Shown: positions 1-8,813, counted from the stretch's first letter. The stretch: 64,000 nt of DNA from Ilumatobacter fluminis (GCF_004364865.1 NZ_SOAU01000001.1:1550001-1614000); one strand, 5' to 3'. Notes: generated by a model from the sequence alone, not told the origin. Translations and numbers: made by a program.

Positions 1-66
1 CGACGCGGTCGACGGCGACGCCGGTTCTTGACAGCGACCCGCCACCCAGCCGGTACCGTGGCGGCC

Positions 67-435
67 ATGCGTAAGCCCGACGTGACCGTGCCCGAGACCG
101 CCCCGCCGACCGAACTCGTCATCTCCGACGACATCGAGGGCGACGGCGACGAAGCCGCCGCCGGACAGCAGGTCACCGTCCACTACGTCGGCGTCTCGTG
201 GTCGACCGGCGAGGAGTTCGACGCGTCGTGGAACCGGATGGAGCCGTTCCGCTTCCCGCTCGGCCAGGGCTACGTGATCCAGGGCTGGGACCAGGGCGTG
301 CAGGGCATGAAGGTCGGCGGTCGCCGCACCCTGCACATCCCGCCCGAACTCGGCTACGGCGCTCAGGGTGCGGGCGGCGTCATCGCACCCAACGAGACCC
401 TGATCTTCGTCGTCGACCTCCTCGAGGTCGGCTGA
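67..435 (+). CDS. FKBP-type peptidyl-prolyl cis-trans isomerase
   Basis: This 122-residue protein is a single FKBP domain that would catalyse cis-trans isomerisation of prolyl bonds during protein folding in the cytoplasm. Family landmarks are VTVHYVG (residues 36-42), the FDASW turn (51-55), the segment from VIQGWDQG to MKVGG (70-85), IPPELGYG (91-98) and the closing strand TLIFVVDLL. There is no signal peptide or membrane segment. I chose the ATG at 67, because the ATG at 28 would add 13 residues unlike the family. The length fits small actinobacterial FKBPs. It stands alone, converging on the glucosidase gene. Confidence 0.9.
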   Translation: MRKPDVTVPETAPPTELVISDDIEGDGDEAAAGQQVTVHYVGVSWSTGEEFDASWNRMEPFRFPLGQGYVIQGWDQGVQGMKVGGRRTLHIPPELGYGAQGAGGVIAPNETLIFVVDLLEVG

Positions 436-468
436 CCGAACCGTCGTCGAGTTCCGCCGTCGTCGCGT

Positions 469-1860
469 TCAGCCTTCGACGGCGGGCACTTCGTTGGCCT
501 TGATCACGTCGCGGTACCAGGCGGCACTGTCTCGCGGGGTTCGCTCGAGCGTGTCGAAGTCGATGTGGACGAGCCCGAACCGCTTGTCGTAGCCGAGCGC
601 CCATTCGAAGTTGTCCATCAGCGACCACTCGAAGTAGCCGCGCACGTCGACGCCCTGGTCGATCGCGTCGCGTACCGCACGCAGATGCAGATCGAGGTAC
701 TCGATGCGACGTCGGTCGGCGATCCGACCGTCGACGATCGGGTCGTCGTAGGCGCACCCGTTCTCGGTGATGTAGAGCGGCGGCAGGTTGTCGTAGTCGG
801 TGTGGAGCCGGACCAGCAGGTTCGTGAATCCCTCGGGCGTGATCGGCCACCCCATGTCGGTGTGCACCGGGCGGCGGTCGCTCTCGGTGGTGTTCTGCAC
901 GGTCGGGTAAGCGAGCATCCGGTTCACCGACGACTCGTCGGCTCGCACACCACGGACGAGGATGTCGTAGTAGTAGTTGATCCCGATCCAGTCGAGCGGC
1001 TGGTGGATCTCGGCGGTGTCGCCCGGGCGGATCGCATCGGCCAGTGGGCCGAGGTCGTCGAGCAGATCGGCGGGGTACTCGCCCTTCAGGATCGGGTCGA
1101 ACCACCACCGGTTGTGGATCCCGTCGATCGTCCGCATCTCGTCCTCGTCGGCATCGGGTGACCCCTCCCGGCGCACGTTCGACGGATTGATGACGGTGCC
1201 GAGCTGCAGATCGCTGCGCTCGGCACGCATCGCCTGCACGCCGAGTCCGTGTGCGAGCTGTTCGTGGTGGGCGACCGTGACGGCCGCCTTCGGGTCGCGC
1301 ATGCCCGGAGCGTGCACACCGGCCGCGTGCCCGAGGTAGGCGTGGCACCACGGCTCGTTGAACGTGGCCCACATCTTCACGCGGTCGCCGAGGGCGTCGA
1401 CCATGAGCGCTGCGTAGTCGGCGAAGTAGCTGGCGGTGTCGCGGTTGCGGAAACCGTCGATCGCCTCGAGCCCCGACGGCAGGTCCCAGTGGAACAGGGT
1501 CGCGTTCGGTGTGATGCCGTGGTCGAGGAGAAGATCGACCAGCTTCGAGTAGAAGGCGATGCCCTCGTCGTTCACCCGGCCCCGACCCTCCGGGAGGACA
1601 CGCGACCACGAGATCGAGAAGCGGTACGCCTGCAGGCCCATTTCGGCCATCATCTTCACGTCGTCCTCGACCCGGTGGTAGTGGTCGCACGCAACGTCGC
1701 CGGTGTGGCCGTTCGCCACCTTGCCGGGCGTGTGCGAGAAGTCGTCCCAGACGCTCGGGCCGCGCCCGCCCTCCGCGGCGGCGCCCTCGATCTGGTAGCT
1801 GGCGGTGGCGGCTCCCCAGAGGAAGTCGGCGGGAAACGGGACGGCAGGACGTTCTGGCAC
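469..1860 (-). CDS. Glycoside hydrolase family 1 beta-glucosidase
   Basis: A GH1 retaining beta-glycosidase, probably a cytoplasmic beta-glucosidase cleaving short beta-glucosides. The N-terminal signature FLWGAATASYQIEG begins about 12 residues in. The acid/base Glu lies in TFNEPW and the nucleophile Glu in YITENG, so both catalytic residues are present. About 463 residues is normal for the family. The reading frame stays open to a GTG at 1902, which abuts a palindromic repeat. I prefer the GTG at 1860 (or 1866), because the extra residues do not look like GH1 and a TATTTT element lies 7 nt upstream of 1860, which would suit a leaderless transcript. The gene is divergent from the PfkB kinase. 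Confidence 0.9.
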   Translation of the reverse strand: MPERPAVPFPADFLWGAATASYQIEGAAAEGGRGPSVWDDFSHTPGKVANGHTGDVACDHYHRVEDDVKMMAEMGLQAYRFSISWSRVLPEGRGRVNDEGIAFYSKLVDLLLDHGITPNATLFHWDLPSGLEAIDGFRNRDTASYFADYAALMVDALGDRVKMWATFNEPWCHAYLGHAAGVHAPGMRDPKAAVTVAHHEQLAHGLGVQAMRAERSDLQLGTVINPSNVRREGSPDADEDEMRTIDGIHNRWWFDPILKGEYPADLLDDLGPLADAIRPGDTAEIHQPLDWIGINYYYDILVRGVRADESSVNRMLAYPTVQNTTESDRRPVHTDMGWPITPEGFTNLLVRLHTDYDNLPPLYITENGCAYDDPIVDGRIADRRRIEYLDLHLRAVRDAIDQGVDVRGYFEWSLMDNFEWALGYDKRFGLVHIDFDTLERTPRDSAAWYRDVIKANEVPAVEG

Positions 1861-1902
1861 GGCCACGAAAATAGTCGCTGTCGGCGGCCCCCGCAGCTGC
1901 AC

Positions 1903-1985
1903 GTCGGATGATGTCAGACATCAACCGACGGGGTGTCGGGTGGTGCAGCCGTCGGTTGGTCGGTTGATGTCTGACATCATCCGAC
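1903..1985. repeat. 83-bp twin palindrome (copy 1)
   Basis: Two perfect inverted arms of 27 bp (1903-1929 and 1959-1985) are separated by a 29-bp spacer. Each arm is itself a palindrome with one mismatch around a central A or T, with the core GATGTCAGACATC or GATGTCTGACATC. The element fills most of the divergent region between the GH1 gene and the PfkB gene. The same arms with the same spacer length recur at 62379-62461. It could be a double operator or a small mobile or structural repeat; the sequence alone does not decide. Confidence 0.9.
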
Positions 1986-2003
1986 GGGGGTACGGTCGGG
2001 CTC

Positions 2004-2942
2004 GTGACGGCCGAGTTGTGTGTGTTGGGCGACTTCGCGTGGGACGTGCTGATCCGCACCAACACCGAGTTGATGCGTGGGGGCGACACGTTCGGCGAGG
2101 TCGCTCTCCTGCCCGGTGGCAGCGCCGCCAACGTCGCCGTGTGGGCCGCCCGCTGTGGCCGCCCCACCCACTTCGTGGGCAAGATCGGCCGCGACCGGAT
2201 GGGGCAACTCGCCGTCGAGGACCTGGAGCAGGAAGGCGTGTCGCACGACCTCGTCGAATCCGACGCCAACCTCACCGGGTCGGTCGCCGTGTTCGTCGAC
2301 CACACGGGCGAACGGTCGATGGTGTCCGGGCACGGCGCCGACTTCTTCCTGCTCCCGAGCGAGCTGCCACGCCCCACCATCGCCGCCGCCCGTCACCTCC
2401 ACCTCACCGCCTGGTCGTTCTTCACCGACCCGCCACGGTCGGCCGCTCGGGCCGCTGCGGTGATCGCCCGCGACGGCGGCGCGACCCTGTCGCTCGACCC
2501 CGGCTCGTTCCAGATGATCGGTGAGATGGGCGTCGACCACTTCCTCGCCGTCACGACCGATCTCGACGTCGACATCTTCCTCCCGAACAAGGAGGAGGGC
2601 GAGGCGCTCACCGGCGAGACCGAACCCGAGCCGATCGCGCGCGCGCTGGCGGCGCTGTACCCGGGCGCCATGATCGTGCTCAAACTCGACGCTGACGGGG
2701 CGCTCGTCTTCCGAGGCGGCGCGGCGACCGTCGTGCCGCCGGCGTCGGCGCCGAGCGTGGTCGACGCGACCGGCGCCGGTGACTCGTTCGCCGGTGCGTT
2801 CCTCGCCCGTTGGCTCGGCGGGGGAGACCCGATCGAAGCGGCCCGATTCGCGAACCAGGTGTCGGCCTGGGTCATCCAGCACACCGGGGCACGGCCGGCG
2901 CCCGGCCGACGCCTCCGCGACGTGCTCGACGCCGCTCGCTGA
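2004..2942 (+). CDS. PfkB-family carbohydrate kinase
   Basis: A 312-residue ribokinase-fold enzyme that would phosphorylate a sugar or nucleoside using ATP. The first PfkB signature is visible as PGGSAANVAVWAARCG (residues 38-53). The second is VVDATGAGDSFAGAF near residue 252, whose GAGD contains the catalytic base Asp and the anion hole. The start is a GTG at 2004, about 7 nt after a TACGGT element at 1991-1996, so the message may be leaderless. It is divergent from the GH1 glucosidase across a palindromic repeat, which suggests a shared role in sugar use. The substrate (ribose, fructose, adenosine or other) cannot be read from the sequence. Confidence 0.88.
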   Translation: MTAELCVLGDFAWDVLIRTNTELMRGGDTFGEVALLPGGSAANVAVWAARCGRPTHFVGKIGRDRMGQLAVEDLEQEGVSHDLVESDANLTGSVAVFVDHTGERSMVSGHGADFFLLPSELPRPTIAAARHLHLTAWSFFTDPPRSAARAAAVIARDGGATLSLDPGSFQMIGEMGVDHFLAVTTDLDVDIFLPNKEEGEALTGETEPEPIARALAALYPGAMIVLKLDADGALVFRGGAATVVPPASAPSVVDATGAGDSFAGAFLARWLGGGDPIEAARFANQVSAWVIQHTGARPAPGRRLRDVLDAAR

Positions 2943-3005
2943 GTCGTCGTCCCGGCCGACCCTCTACCATCGGCCCGAACCGGTGGGACGTTCGGGGGGA
3001 CGGAC

Positions 3006-3887
3006 ATGAACGAGTTGTTGACGACCGACGAGATGGCGACGTTCGTCGCACGCGGCTTCTTGGAGTTCCCGGGGGTGATCCCCGACGACCTCAACGCGGC
3101 GGCGACCGACGAACTGCACTCGATCATGGCGACGTGGGGCGGCCCCGACCGTCCGTTCGCGCCGTCGTCGGGCGACGCGTGGCACGACGTCTATCCCGAC
3201 CCGTCGGCCGTCGGTGCCGTGCTCCGCCACCCGTCGGTCACCCGCATCGTCGACAGCCTCGTCGGACCCGAAGCCGTGTTCGATCACGATTTCGTCCACT
3301 TCAAGCCGGCAGGCGATCCCGGCTTCCAGCCGCTCCACGCCGACGCCATCATCGACCCGAACACGGCGTTCGACATCCAGATCTTCTACTTCCCGCACGA
3401 GGTGCACCCCGACGGCGGCGGCACCGGTTTCGTCCCGGGGACGCACCTGCGACGGGTGCACGAGACCCAGGTCGGCCGATACCGGCACCTGCGGGGTGAG
3501 CGTCGCTGGAGCGGACCGGCCGGATCGATCCTCGTGTTCCACCACGGTCTCTGGCACCGTGGCATGGAGAACCCGGGGTCGGTCGATCGCCTGATGTACA
3601 AGATCCGCCTCAACCCGACGAAGCCGCAGGTGCGTCGGTGGGACACGTCCGACTTGGCCGAACGCCAGAGTGCGTCCAACGACCACATCTTCGCGACGTT
3701 CGATCTCGCGAAGATCGGGATGGCGCTGCGCCATCGAGAGGACTGGATGGGCGAGCAAGATCACCGTCTCGAGCTCGTCGCACGTGCCGATCTCTGGCGC
3801 TACCTGACCGGCGACGACGAGTTCGATCTCGACTGGTACCACTCCCGGCTCGCACGCCGCGCCCCGCTCGGGGAGGTGGCGTCGTGA
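3006..3887 (+). CDS. Phytanoyl-CoA dioxygenase (PhyH) family protein
   Basis: A 293-residue Fe(II)/2-oxoglutarate-dependent oxygenase-like protein. The iron-binding facial triad can be seen as H-A-D in LHADAIID (about residues 112-119) and a distal His in FHHGLWHRGMEN (about 179-190). An Arg that could hold 2-oxoglutarate follows in the LMYKIRL strand. There is no signal peptide. It would hydroxylate a small molecule, but the family is broad and the substrate is unknown. Its stop codon overlaps the start of the next small ORF (GTGA), so the two are probably translated together. The ergothioneine genes follow on the same strand. Confidence 0.85.
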   Translation: MNELLTTDEMATFVARGFLEFPGVIPDDLNAAATDELHSIMATWGGPDRPFAPSSGDAWHDVYPDPSAVGAVLRHPSVTRIVDSLVGPEAVFDHDFVHFKPAGDPGFQPLHADAIIDPNTAFDIQIFYFPHEVHPDGGGTGFVPGTHLRRVHETQVGRYRHLRGERRWSGPAGSILVFHHGLWHRGMENPGSVDRLMYKIRLNPTKPQVRRWDTSDLAERQSASNDHIFATFDLAKIGMALRHREDWMGEQDHRLELVARADLWRYLTGDDEFDLDWYHSRLARRAPLGEVAS

Positions 3888-4174
3888 ACTGCGACACCGA
3901 ACGTCAGCAACTGTTGTTCGTCTGGACCGACGAATCGAGCCTGCACGGCCGCATCATCGGATGGAGCTTCTTCGACGGCAACGACCCGGCCGCCGATCTC
4001 ACCGAACACGACTATCAGCGCGGCGTCGACGTGCTCGCCGACGGATGGCGATTGATCCAGGGATCGCAGCTCGTCAACCGGCCGGCGGGCGACGAGTACC
4101 AGCACGGCATCCTCGAGTTCGAATGGATCTTCGAACGGATCGTCGCTCGTCGAGCCGTTCACCCGACGGGGTGA
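3884..4174 (+). CDS. Small conserved-looking hypothetical protein
   Basis: A 96-residue acidic protein starting at a GTG whose last two bases lie within the stop codon of the PhyH gene. It is rich in Trp and Phe (LLFVWTDES, IIGWSFFDGNDPA, LEFEWIFER) and has no Cys pair, membrane helix or signal peptide. I do not recognise a family. The 4-bp coupling suggests that it works with or beside the dioxygenase. The coding call rests on frame continuity, typical codon use and the overlap. Confidence 0.65.
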   Translation: MNCDTERQQLLFVWTDESSLHGRIIGWSFFDGNDPAADLTEHDYQRGVDVLADGWRLIQGSQLVNRPAGDEYQHGILEFEWIFERIVARRAVHPTG

Positions 4175-4273
4175 CGCGGCGCGACGGTTGACGGCGCGGT
4201 AGCCGTGGTACGACCATGAGGTGAACTCTCGTCTCGAGGGAACAGCCGACGGCCGGAGGGGGTTGCTGACGTC

Positions 4274-5539
4274 ATGCTGACTGCTGCCGCAGCCCGCGAT
4301 CGCTTTGCAGCGACGCGCGGACTCACCGAGCTGCTCGCTGCCCCGCTCTCGCCCGAGGACCAGACGGTCCAGTCGATGCCCGACGTCAGCCCGACGAAAT
4401 GGCATCGGGCCCACGTCACCTGGTTCTTCGAGACGTTCGTGCTCGATCGTTTCGCCGACGGCTACGAGGCGTACGACGAGGCGTACCGGATGCTGTTCAA
4501 CAGCTACTACGAAGGGGTCGGCCCGAAGTTCAGTCGAGCTCGCCGAGGCCTCTTGAGCCGGCCGGGTGCCAACGAGGTCGGCAAGTACCGCGAGTTCGTC
4601 GACGCGGCGATGGACGACCTGCTCGCCGGAGCGACCGACGACGACACCGACCTGCTCACCCTCGTCGAACTCGGGGTGCATCACGAACAGCAGCACCAGG
4701 AGTTGCTGCTGATGGACATCAAGCACGTCCTGTCGATCGACCCGCAGGGTGCGGTGTACCGGCCCGACGCAGTCGATCGATCCGTCACCTCGCCGCTCAC
4801 GTGGACCGACTGCGACCCGGGTGGCCAGGTCGAGGTCGGGCACGACGGCGACGGATTCCACTTCGACAACGAGTCGCCCCGTCACACGGTGTTCCTCGAG
4901 CCGTTCCGCATCGCCGACCGGCTCGTGACGGCGGGGGAGTGGGCGGCGTTCATCGCCGACGGCGGCTACGAACGACACGAACTCTGGCTGTCGGACGGCT
5001 GGCACATCGTCGGCGAACAGGGCTGGACCGCGCCGCTGTACTGGGAGGCCTACGGCGACAGTTGGATCGTTCACACGTTGGGTGGTCCACGTGAGATCAT
5101 CGACGGCGAGCCCGTGTGCCACGTCAGCCATTTCGAGGCCGACGCCTACGCCAGGTGGGCCGGCGCTCGACTGCCGACCGAGTTCGAGTGGGAGTACGCG
5201 GCGACACGCCACGGCCGCGCGGCCGACGCCGGACGGCCCTTCGACGTCGAGCGCCTCCAGCCGCGCGCCGCCGCCGGCACGGATTCGCTCGAGCAGCTCT
5301 ACGGCGAGTGTTGGCAGTGGACATCGTCCGCTTACTTGCCGTACCCACGCTTCCGCACCGCGCCCGGCGCCGTCGGTGAGTACAACGGCAAGTTCATGTC
5401 GGGCCAGATGGTGCTACGCGGCAGCGGTGCGTACACGCCGACCGGTCACGCACGCCCGACCTACCGCAACTTCTTCCCCGCTCGCAATCGTTGGATGGTG
5501 TCGGGCGTGCGGCTCGCCGCCGACATCGCCGACGCCTGA
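4274..5539 (+). CDS. egtB: EgtB, hercynine sulfoxide synthase (ergothioneine biosynthesis)
   Basis: A 421-residue non-haem iron enzyme that joins hercynine to a thiol compound with O2 to form the sulfoxide precursor of ergothioneine. The N-terminal DinB-like domain carries the iron ligands: a His in KWHRAH (about residue 44) and the HHEQQHQE motif (about residue 136). The C-terminal half is a formylglycine-generating-enzyme-like (C-type lectin) fold with WEYAATRHGR, ECWQWTSSAY and a terminal YRNFF...GVRLA segment. Length matches the family. egtD follows after 21 nt. No egtA, egtC or egtE lies nearby, and the C-terminal segment resembles cysteine-using EgtB forms more than mycobacterial ones; that subtype call is inference. 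Confidence 0.93.
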   Translation: MLTAAAARDRFAATRGLTELLAAPLSPEDQTVQSMPDVSPTKWHRAHVTWFFETFVLDRFADGYEAYDEAYRMLFNSYYEGVGPKFSRARRGLLSRPGANEVGKYREFVDAAMDDLLAGATDDDTDLLTLVELGVHHEQQHQELLLMDIKHVLSIDPQGAVYRPDAVDRSVTSPLTWTDCDPGGQVEVGHDGDGFHFDNESPRHTVFLEPFRIADRLVTAGEWAAFIADGGYERHELWLSDGWHIVGEQGWTAPLYWEAYGDSWIVHTLGGPREIIDGEPVCHVSHFEADAYARWAGARLPTEFEWEYAATRHGRAADAGRPFDVERLQPRAAAGTDSLEQLYGECWQWTSSAYLPYPRFRTAPGAVGEYNGKFMSGQMVLRGSGAYTPTGHARPTYRNFFPARNRWMVSGVRLAADIADA

Positions 5540-5560
5540 ACCGCCCCTCCGGAGCCACCC

Positions 5561-6553
5561 ATGAACCCTCCCACCCGTCACGCCGTCCCCCCGACCTTCG
5601 ACGTCCACCTCCACGGCGACTGGCGAGTCCGTGCCCTCATCGACGAGGTGCGCAGCGGGCTGACCGCGTCGCCGAAGCAGCTCACGCCGCGCTGGTTGTA
5701 CGACGACCGCGGCAGCGAGCTGTTCGACGAGATCACCCGCCTGCCCGAGTACTACCCGACCGAAGCGGAGCGCGAGATCCTCCTCACCCGCGCCGGTGAG
5801 ATCGCCGAGCGCACCGGCGCCGACACCCTCGTCGAGCTCGGGTCCGGCACGTCCGACAAGACCCGGGCGCTGCTCGACGCGTTCGACGAGGCCGGCCGCC
5901 TTCGCCGGTTCGTGCCGTTCGACGTCAGCGAACAGACCCTGAAGTACGCAGCGGCGATCCTCGCCGAGCGCCACCCCGGGCTGCACGTGCACGGCGTCGT
6001 CGGCGACTTCCACGAGCATCTCGCCGACGTGCCGAACGACGGTGTGCCGGTGCTCGCCTTTCTCGGCTCGACGATCGGCAACTTCTACCCCGATGAGCGT
6101 GCTCGCTTCTTCGGCGAGGTCGCCGACTGGATGACCGACGACGCCTGGTTCCTCCTCGGCGTCGACCTCGTCAAGCCGATCGACCGACTGATGGCGGCCT
6201 ACAACGATCCCGCCGGTATCACGGCGCAGTTCACGCTCAACCTGTTGAACGTGCTCAATCGCGAGCTCGCCGCCGACTTCGACCTCAGCGGCTTCGAGCA
6301 CGTCGGCATGTGGGACCCGAACCACACCCGCGTCGACCTGCGGCTGCGCTCGCTGCGGGAGCAGTCGGTGGCGATCATCGGGGCCGAGGTCGACGTCGAG
6401 TTCGGCGAGGGCGAGGAGCTCCGTGTCGAGATCTCGACCAAGTTCACCCGCGAACAGATCGGCGCCGAGCTGGCTGCTGCCGGCCTCGTCGTCGAGGAGT
6501 TCTGGACCGACACCGCCGGCGACGTCGGTGTCCTGCTCGCCCGACGAACCTGA
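5561..6553 (+). CDS. egtD: EgtD, histidine N-alpha-methyltransferase
   Basis: A 330-residue SAM-dependent enzyme that trimethylates the alpha-amino group of histidine to hercynine, the first committed step of ergothioneine synthesis. Visible family marks are YDDRGSELFDEITRLPEYYPT near residue 47, the SAM-binding loop LVELGSGTSDKT near 90, and FLGSTIGNF near 168. The end carries the usual RVEISTKFTREQI pattern. Start and length agree with known EgtD proteins. It is co-directional with egtB across 21 nt and surely in the same operon. Its product is the EgtB substrate. Confidence 0.95.
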   Translation: MNPPTRHAVPPTFDVHLHGDWRVRALIDEVRSGLTASPKQLTPRWLYDDRGSELFDEITRLPEYYPTEAEREILLTRAGEIAERTGADTLVELGSGTSDKTRALLDAFDEAGRLRRFVPFDVSEQTLKYAAAILAERHPGLHVHGVVGDFHEHLADVPNDGVPVLAFLGSTIGNFYPDERARFFGEVADWMTDDAWFLLGVDLVKPIDRLMAAYNDPAGITAQFTLNLLNVLNRELAADFDLSGFEHVGMWDPNHTRVDLRLRSLREQSVAIIGAEVDVEFGEGEELRVEISTKFTREQIGAELAAAGLVVEEFWTDTAGDVGVLLARRT

Positions 6554-6556
6554 GCG

Positions 6557-7213
6557 CTAGCTCTCCAGCGTGTCGATGACGTCGGCGTAGAAGTCTCGTC
6601 GGATGCCGGCCAGGTTCGGCCGTGCCTTCGCCGTGAGCGCCCTGGCACGATCGAGCGCGGCCGGGAGTACGGCACGGTCGCCCTCCACGACGGCGTCGGC
6701 GGCACCGAGCGCGAGTGCGTCGGGACCGCCGATGCGTTCGCCGAGCACCGCCATGCGGTGGAGCGCCGGTTGCGGCAGCTTCGCAGCGATCAGCGACGCC
6801 ATCCCGTCGGTGAACGTCATCCCGAGGTCGATCTCGGGGAGGCACAGGTAACCGCGGTCGGACCGCATCACCCGCACGTCGTGACTCAGCGCGAGCATCG
6901 CGCCGCCGGCGAACGCGTGCCCTTGCACCGCAGCGACGGTCGGAACCGGGAGCGTGAGCAGCCGCGCGAAGAGACGATGGACCCGACCCAGGTAGCCGAG
7001 GAAATCGTCGCCGAGCGTCGCCATGTACTCGAGATCGAGCCCGTTGTGCCAGATCTTGCCGCTCGCGGTCGTGACGAGGGCCCGGTGCCCGTCGGCGTGC
7101 TCGACGTCGTCGAGCGCTCGCTCGTAGGTGTCGAGGAAGTCGGGCGAGAATCGGATGTCACCCTCGCCGAGGTCGAGGAGGAAGACGTCACCGTCTCGGG
7201 TCAGCTGCATCAC
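6557..7213 (-). CDS. Enoyl-CoA hydratase/isomerase-like (crotonase) protein
   Basis: A short crotonase-fold protein (218 residues; full-length family members have about 255-265). The oxyanion-hole strands are visible as KIWHNGLDLEY and VQGHAFAGGAMLALSHDVRV, followed by LPEIDLGM. In position it resembles plant and bacterial delta3,delta2-enoyl-CoA isomerase-like forms, but the reaction is not certain. The start is either a GTG at 7213 or an ATG at 7210, both overlapping the stop codon of the antiporter gene upstream, so translation is coupled. It converges with egtD, leaving only 3 nt between the two stops. Confidence 0.82.
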   Translation of the reverse strand: MMQLTRDGDVFLLDLGEGDIRFSPDFLDTYERALDDVEHADGHRALVTTASGKIWHNGLDLEYMATLGDDFLGYLGRVHRLFARLLTLPVPTVAAVQGHAFAGGAMLALSHDVRVMRSDRGYLCLPEIDLGMTFTDGMASLIAAKLPQPALHRMAVLGERIGGPDALALGAADAVVEGDRAVLPAALDRARALTAKARPNLAGIRRDFYADVIDTLES

Positions 7214-8739
7214 ATGGTTCCTTCCGGGCGCTGGTCGTCGTCGTGGTCGTCGTCGAGGTCGTCGAGTTCGTCGATCTCGGCGGGCACGAGTGTCGCATCG
7301 AACAGCTCGGCGAGGCGAGGCCGGTGCTCCTGCTCGGCGACGATCAAGACGTCGTCGTCGACCTCGAGCACCGTGTTGCCCTGCGGCATGAACGAGTGGT
7401 CACCGCGACGAACGAGAACGACGAGCACACCGGCGGGTAGGCCGAGGTCGAGCAGGGCGCGTCCCGTCGCCGCTGCCGTCGCGGGCACCGTGACCTCGTG
7501 CAGCTGCGGCCCGTCGTCGCCGGTGATCACCGAGTCGAAGCTGATCTCGCGCGGGGGAGGCGGGTCGCCACCGAGCTTCAGCCACTTGGCGGCGGTCCCG
7601 ATCGTCGTGCCCTGGATCAGGACCGAGGTCAACACGACGAAGAACACGACGTTGAAGAGCACCGACGAGTTGTCGAGCCCGGCTGCCACGGGGAACGTCG
7701 CGAGGATGATCGGCGTGGCCCCTCGAAGGCCGACCCACGACACGAACGCGACCTGCCGGGCGGGGAGCCGGTAGGGCAGCAGGGTCGCGAAGGCGGCGAG
7801 CGGTCGGGCGACGAACATCAGCAGCGCCGTCACGGCGAGGGCGGGCAGCACGACGTCGGGGAAGTCGCTCGGGAACACGAGCAGACCGAGCATGACGAAC
7901 ATGGCGATCTGCATGAGCCAGGCCACGGCGTCGTGGAAGCGGATGAGGCTCCGTTTGTGGACGAAGTTGCGGCTCCCGAGGGTGACGCCGGCGACGTACA
8001 GGGCGAGGAACCCGCTGCCGCCGAGCTGCGACACGCCTTCCAATACGATCAGTACGAAGGCGAAGGTGAACACCGGGTACAGACCGTCGAAGTCGAGCGC
8101 GACCCGATTGATGACCCAGATCGCCGCACGGGCGAGCACGTAGCCGGCGACGAGGCCGATCGACATCTGGAGGAAGAACGACGCCACGATGCTGCCGGCG
8201 CTCGCGTCGCCCTCGATCACGTCGATCATGGCGAGCGTCAGGAACACCGCTGCCGGGTCGTTGCTGCCCGACTCGAGCTCGAGCATCGACCCGAGGCGTT
8301 GTTCCATCGCGATCCCACGTGATCGGAGAATGGCGAACACCGCTGCGGCGTCGGTCGACGCCACCACGGCGCCGAGCAGGAAGCCTTCCTGGAGGCTGAT
8401 GTCGAGCAACCAGGACGACAAGCCGCCGAGTGCGAGCGCGGTGACCGCGACGCCCACGGTTGCGAGCGTCAGACCGGGAGCGAGGACGCGCTTGATGTCG
8501 ACGTACTTGGTGCCGAGGCCGCCGCTGAACAGGATGAACGCCAGCGCCACGATGCCGAACGAACGGGCGAGTTCGACGTCGTCGAACTCGATGCCGCCGA
8601 TGCCGTCGGAGCCGGCGAGCATGCCGAGTCCGAGGAAGAGGAGCAGCCCGGGGACGCCGTACCGCGACGACGGCTTGCTGGCCAGGACGCCGATCAGGAG
8701 CAGGACGCCGGCGACGAGGATCAAGGGTTGCGGCTCCAT
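7210..8739 (-). CDS. CPA1-family K+(Na+)/H+ antiporter with RCK_C domain (NhaP2/CvrA type)
   Basis: A 509-residue inner-membrane cation/proton antiporter. About 12-13 hydrophobic segments fill residues 1-390. They include the conserved VVASTDAAAVFAILRSRG stretch (about 125-142) with the ion-binding Asp, and ESGSNDPAAVFL. The cytoplasmic tail (about 400-475) is a TrkA-C/RCK_C ligand-sensing domain (LPAGVLVVLVRRGD, LEVDDDVLIVAEQEHR), and the protein ends in an Asp-rich run. It probably extrudes K+ or Na+ and regulates pH or volume. Its stop overlaps the crotonase start. The gene diverges from the oxidase operon, with a repeat pair between them. Confidence 0.88.
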   Translation of the reverse strand: MEPQPLILVAGVLLLIGVLASKPSSRYGVPGLLLFLGLGMLAGSDGIGGIEFDDVELARSFGIVALAFILFSGGLGTKYVDIKRVLAPGLTLATVGVAVTALALGGLSSWLLDISLQEGFLLGAVVASTDAAAVFAILRSRGIAMEQRLGSMLELESGSNDPAAVFLTLAMIDVIEGDASAGSIVASFFLQMSIGLVAGYVLARAAIWVINRVALDFDGLYPVFTFAFVLIVLEGVSQLGGSGFLALYVAGVTLGSRNFVHKRSLIRFHDAVAWLMQIAMFVMLGLLVFPSDFPDVVLPALAVTALLMFVARPLAAFATLLPYRLPARQVAFVSWVGLRGATPIILATFPVAAGLDNSSVLFNVVFFVVLTSVLIQGTTIGTAAKWLKLGGDPPPPREISFDSVITGDDGPQLHEVTVPATAAATGRALLDLGLPAGVLVVLVRRGDHSFMPQGNTVLEVDDDVLIVAEQEHRPRLAELFDATLVPAEIDELDDLDDDHDDDQRPEGTM

Positions 8740-8813
8740 CAGTCTGCTCCCGCTCCGTGCATCGCCCCATTGTGGAGGCCGGGCGCCCGAACCGGACGCC
8801 GGGCGACGTCTTC

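Noticed and set aside
380-2380. A 666-residue frame antisense to the PfkB 5' part and in a second frame of the GH1 gene
   Set aside because: The protein is Arg/Pro-rich low-complexity sequence typical of shadow frames, while both real genes show clear catalytic motifs.
7498-8322. A 274-residue plus-strand frame across the antiporter gene
   Set aside because: It is a Glu/Arg/His-rich shadow of a well-defined membrane protein on the other strand.
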